DNA of 8,775 bases, taken from the NCBI GenBank assembly GCA_945869935.1, contig CAMBSA010000046.1, positions 1-8,775 on the forward strand, in the 5' to 3' direction. The notes under the pieces are model-generated. The model saw only the letters and a program-made list of their open reading frames with translations, ran no database searches and was not told the origin of the DNA. The position numbers and the translations under genes were made by a program. The DNA comes from Bordetella parapertussis. Lineage in GTDB: Bacteria; Pseudomonadota; Gammaproteobacteria; Burkholderiales; SG8-39. Shown piece by piece: positions 6,204-8,775 of this stretch. Position 1 is the first letter of the stretch. Every line of letters begins with the position of its first letter.

Positions 6204-7961
6204 ATGAAGCGCGGCGGCATTGCAATTCTGGTTCTGCTGTACCTGGTGCTGCCCTGGGTGATGCCGACCTTCTATGTGACGCTCGCCAATTACATCGGTC
6301 TTGCAAGCATCATCGCGCTTGGCCTGGTGCTGCTCACCGGCGTCGGCGGCCAGACCTCCTTCGGGCAGGCGGCCTTCGTCGGCACCGGCGCCTATGTCAC
6401 CGCCTACTTCACCACCGTCCACGGCATCTCGCCGTGGATCACGCTGTTCATCGGACTCGCGGTCACCGGCGTGATCACGCTGCTGCTGGGTGCGATCACG
6501 CTCAGGCTCTCCGGCCACTACCTGCCGCTGGGGACGATTGCCTGGTCGATCAGCCTGTTCTACGTGTTCGCGAACCTGCAGGGCCTGGGCGGCTACAACG
6601 GACTCTCCGGCCTGCCCGGGCTGCATCTGTTCGGCTACGAGCTCACCAGCGGCTCCGATTTTTATTACCTGATCTGGCTCGCGGTGTTCGGCGCGCTGAT
6701 CTCGATCCACAACCTGCTCGATTCGCGGCCCGGCCGCGCGATCCGTTCGCTGCGCGGCGGCGCGGGCATGGCAGAGTCCTTCGGCGTCAACACCGCCGTG
6801 GTGAAGATGTGGATCTTCCTCTACGCCGGGCTGCTCGCCTCGCTCTCGGGCTGGCTGTACGCGCACTACCTGCGCTTCGTGAATCCGACGCCCTTTGGCC
6901 TCAACGCGAGCATCGAGTACCTGTTCATGGCGGTGATAGGCGGCGCGGCGAGCATCTGGGGCGCGATCATCGGCGCCGGCATCCTCACCATACTCAAGCA
7001 GTGGCTGCAGGACCTGATGCCGCGGCTGATCGGGCGCACCGGCCAGTTCGAGATCATCGTGTTCGGCATCCTGATGATCCTGCTGCTGCAGTACGCGCGC
7101 CAGGGCGTGGTGCCGCTGTTGGCGCGGCGCTTTCTCAAGCCGCGCCGGGTGAAAGTGCCCGAGTCCGCCGTCGCGCTCGCGCAGCGGGCGAAGCCGGCAA
7201 AGGGCGAGTTGATGCTCGAAGTGCGCGCGGCGCGCAAGGAGTTCGGCGGCCTGATTGCGGTCAACGACGTGTCCTTCGACCTCAAGGCGGGCGAGATTCT
7301 CGGCCTGATCGGCCCCAACGGCGCGGGCAAGAGCACGATGTTCAACCTGATCACCGGCGTGCTGCCGCTCACCTCCGGCGAGGTGAAATTTCGCGGCGAG
7401 CGTATCGACACCATCCCGTCGCGCCAGATCGTGCGCCGCGGCATCGCGCGCACCTTCCAGCATGTGCAGCTTCGCCAGACGATGTCGGTGGTGGAGAACG
7501 TTGCGATCGGCGCCTACCTGCGCGCGAGCAAGGGCATGGTTGCCGCCTCGCTGCGGCTGGACCGCGAAGAGGAAGCGCGGCTGCTGTTCGAGGCGAAAAA
7601 GCAGGTCGATCGCACCGGACTCTCGGCGCACCTGCACGACCTGGCCGGCAGTCTCGCGCTTGGCCAGCAGCGCATTGTGGAGGTGGCGCGCGCGCTCGCG
7701 GCCGACCCGACGCTGATCCTGCTCGATGAGCCGGCGGCCGGGCTTCGCTATAACGAAAAAGTGGCGCTCGCCGGGCTACTGCGCAGGCTGCGCGATGACG
7801 GCGTCACCGTGCTACTGGTGGAGCACGACATGGATTTCGTAATGGGACTGGTGGATCGCCTTGTGGTGATGGACTTCGGCGAGAAGATCGCCGAGGGCCT
7901 GCCGGGCGAGATCCAGACCAACCCGGCGGTGATCGAGGCGTATCTCGGGGGTGTGGAATGA
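6204..7961 (+). CDS. livM: Fused LivM permease and LivG ATPase of a LivHMGF-type ABC importer
   Basis: This single 585-residue polypeptide joins the second membrane domain to one ATPase of the importer. Residues 1 to about 300 are LivM: hydrophobic helices, the [19 protein letters not shown] motif (46-64) and the coupling-loop region [20 protein letters not shown] (177-196). A basic, alanine-rich linker spans about 301-336. From M337 onward it is LivG: Walker [10 protein letters not shown] (370-378), Q-loop Q419 in RTFQHVQ, a divergent signature LALGQQ (484-489) in place of LSGGQ, Walker B LILLDEP (504-510) and H-loop H541 in VEHDMD. All ATP-site elements are intact and the frame is unbroken, so this is a genuine fusion and not a frameshift artefact. 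Separate livG and livM genes are the usual arrangement, although permease/ATPase fusions of this kind are known. It lies 31 bp after livH and overlaps livF by 4 bp. An in-frame ATG at 6144 is a possible alternative start. Confidence 0.93.
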   Translation: MKRGGIAILVLLYLVLPWVMPTFYVTLANYIGLASIIALGLVLLTGVGGQTSFGQAAFVGTGAYVTAYFTTVHGISPWITLFIGLAVTGVITLLLGAITLRLSGHYLPLGTIAWSISLFYVFANLQGLGGYNGLSGLPGLHLFGYELTSGSDFYYLIWLAVFGALISIHNLLDSRPGRAIRSLRGGAGMAESFGVNTAVVKMWIFLYAGLLASLSGWLYAHYLRFVNPTPFGLNASIEYLFMAVIGGAASIWGAIIGAGILTILKQWLQDLMPRLIGRTGQFEIIVFGILMILLLQYARQGVVPLLARRFLKPRRVKVPESAVALAQRAKPAKGELMLEVRAARKEFGGLIAVNDVSFDLKAGEILGLIGPNGAGKSTMFNLITGVLPLTSGEVKFRGERIDTIPSRQIVRRGIARTFQHVQLRQTMSVVENVAIGAYLRASKGMVAASLRLDREEEARLLFEAKKQVDRTGLSAHLHDLAGSLALGQQRIVEVARALAADPTLILLDEPAAGLRYNEKVALAGLLRRLRDDGVTVLLVEHDMDFVMGLVDRLVVMDFGEKIAEGLPGEIQTNPAVIEAYLGGVE

Positions 7962-8686
7962 CCATCGCGCTCGAAGTGAAGGACCTCGCGGTCTCCTACG
8001 GCAAGGTCGAGGCGCTGCACGGCGCCGCGCTGCGCGTGGAGGAGGGCACGATCGTCACCGTGATCGGCCCCAACGGCGCGGGCAAGACCACGATGCTGAT
8101 GGCGCTGATGGGCCTGCTCCCTTCGCGCGGCGAAACGAACTACTACGGCGATTCGCTCAAGGGAGTGGAAATCGAGGAGCGCGTCGAGCGCGGGCTGTGC
8201 CTCGTGCCCGAGAAGCGCGAACTGTTCGGCGACATGTCGGTTGAGGACAACCTGATGCTCGGGGCGTTTGCGCGCTGGCGCCGCGGCGACCGCGACATCG
8301 AAGAGGCCCGCCGCGCGGTGTACAAGCGCTTTCCGCGCCTGGAGGAACGGCGCTTGCAGCTCGCAGGCACCTTGTCCGGCGGCGAACGCCAGATGCTTGC
8401 GCTCGGCCGCGCGCTGATGTCCAGGCCCAAGCTGCTGATGCTCGACGAACCGAGCCTCGGTCTCGCGCCGCTGATCGTGCGCGAGATATTCCACATCATC
8501 TCCGACCTCAAGAAATCCGGCGTGTCGATCCTGCTGGTCGAGCAGAACGCGCGCGCCGCCTTGCAGGTGGCCGACTACGGCTATGTGCTCGAGACCGGCG
8601 AGATCACGCTCGAAGGTCCGGCGAAGGACCTCGCAGCGAATCCGCGGGTGATCGAGACCTACCTCGGGTTGAGTAAAAAACACTAG
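7958..8686 (+). CDS. livF: LivF-type ABC transporter ATP-binding protein
   Basis: This 242-residue cytoplasmic ATPase pairs with the LivG domain of the preceding fusion to drive import. All motifs are present: Walker [10 protein letters not shown] (37-45), [17 protein letters not shown] (83-99), which corresponds to the LivF Q-loop region VPEGR, signature LSGGERQ (139-145) and Walker [14 protein letters not shown] (159-171). The H-loop His is replaced by Gln in [11 protein letters not shown] (Q196), which is normal for LivF and helps tell it from LivG. The length is typical for the family. The start overlaps the livMG stop as ATGA, with GGTGTGGA just upstream, so translation is coupled to the fusion. 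It is the last gene of the operon; inverted REP-like repeats begin 11 bp after its stop. Confidence 0.96.
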   Translation: MTIALEVKDLAVSYGKVEALHGAALRVEEGTIVTVIGPNGAGKTTMLMALMGLLPSRGETNYYGDSLKGVEIEERVERGLCLVPEKRELFGDMSVEDNLMLGAFARWRRGDRDIEEARRAVYKRFPRLEERRLQLAGTLSGGERQMLALGRALMSRPKLLMLDEPSLGLAPLIVREIFHIISDLKKSGVSILLVEQNARAALQVADYGYVLETGEITLEGPAKDLAANPRVIETYLGLSKKH

Positions 8687-8697
8687 CGCGCGACGCC

Positions 8698-8775
8698 GTC
8701 ATTGCAAGGAGCGTAGCGACGCGGCAATCCCAGGCCTTGTGCCGATGCAGATTGCTTCGCTGCGCTCGCAATGAC
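8698..8775. repeat. Pair of inverted REP-like palindromic repeats after livF (may continue past the window)
   Basis: GTCATTGC at 8698-8705 is mirrored by GCAATGAC at 8768-8775, the last bases of the window. Each arm is itself a smaller palindrome bounded by ATTGC and GCAAT (8701-8728 and 8751-8772), with a GC-rich GAGCG/AGCGA-type core. The whole resembles the GTCATTGCGAGC-type repetitive extragenic palindromes found scattered in many proteobacterial genomes. Such elements sit between genes, often after an operon, where they can stabilise upstream mRNA or attenuate transcription. No T-tract is seen, and no other terminator for livF lies in the window. Confidence 0.7.

Noticed and set aside
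5102..7637. Long open frames on the minus strand opposite livH and livM-livG
   Set aside because: Composition is rich in Arg, His, Gln and Asp with no family motif, and they overlap genes whose plus-strand products match known families throughout.
1..8775. CRISPR array, tRNA or rRNA genes, insertion sequences, phage or toxin-antitoxin genes
   Set aside because: No regularly spaced repeats, no tRNA cloverleaf or rRNA-like sequence and no transposase-like product was seen. The only repeats are the short hairpins and the REP-like pair listed.

Overview
The window is a GC-rich, tightly packed stretch of bacterial chromosome, apparently from a Gram-negative proteobacterium. Two proteins carry Sec-type signal peptides for periplasmic export, and the transporter families (TRAP and LivHMGF-type ABC) are those that multiply in soil and water proteobacteria. 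A betaproteobacterium such as a member of the Burkholderiales or Rhodocyclales is my best guess, but this is inference from gene style and not from a marker gene. Nothing points to a phage, plasmid or insertion sequence.

Left part (1-2485, plus strand): the 3' portion of a TRAP transporter large membrane subunit (dctM-like, start outside the window), a TetR-family regulator and a class II aldolase/adducin-family protein. They are separated by 8 bp and then overlap by 8 bp, so they very probably form one translationally coupled transcript. It ends at a strong, symmetric stem-loop with an A-tract on one side and a T-tract on the other, which can also stop the convergent transcript from the right.

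Middle part (2499-4926, minus strand): two tandem, clearly paralogous periplasmic binding proteins of the LivK/Peripla_BP_6 type, each with its own signal peptide and strong ribosome binding site. They are separated by 142 bp holding two possible hairpins. A good extended -10 promoter candidate precedes the promoter-proximal copy.

Right part (5126-8686, plus strand, divergent from the binding proteins): the membrane and ATPase components of the same kind of ABC importer. These are a LivH permease with an apparent extra segment, a single polypeptide fusing the LivM permease to the LivG ATPase, and LivF. The genes are almost contiguous (31 bp gap, then a 4 bp ATGA overlap). Just after livF lies a pair of inverted REP-like repeats running to the window edge.

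The binding proteins and livH-livMG-livF together make a complete importer: two alternative periplasmic receptors, two membrane domains and two ATPase domains. The substrate cannot be read from sequence. This family moves branched-chain amino acids but also amides, urea and aromatic acids. The neighbouring TRAP carrier and aldolase-fold enzyme suggest a catabolic locus for a small organic acid, but the two halves are convergent and need not act together. I see no wholly new system. The points most worth following are the fused LivM-LivG with a possible internal start at the domain junction, the aldolase-fold protein lacking the usual catalytic glutamate, and the paralogous receptor pair.
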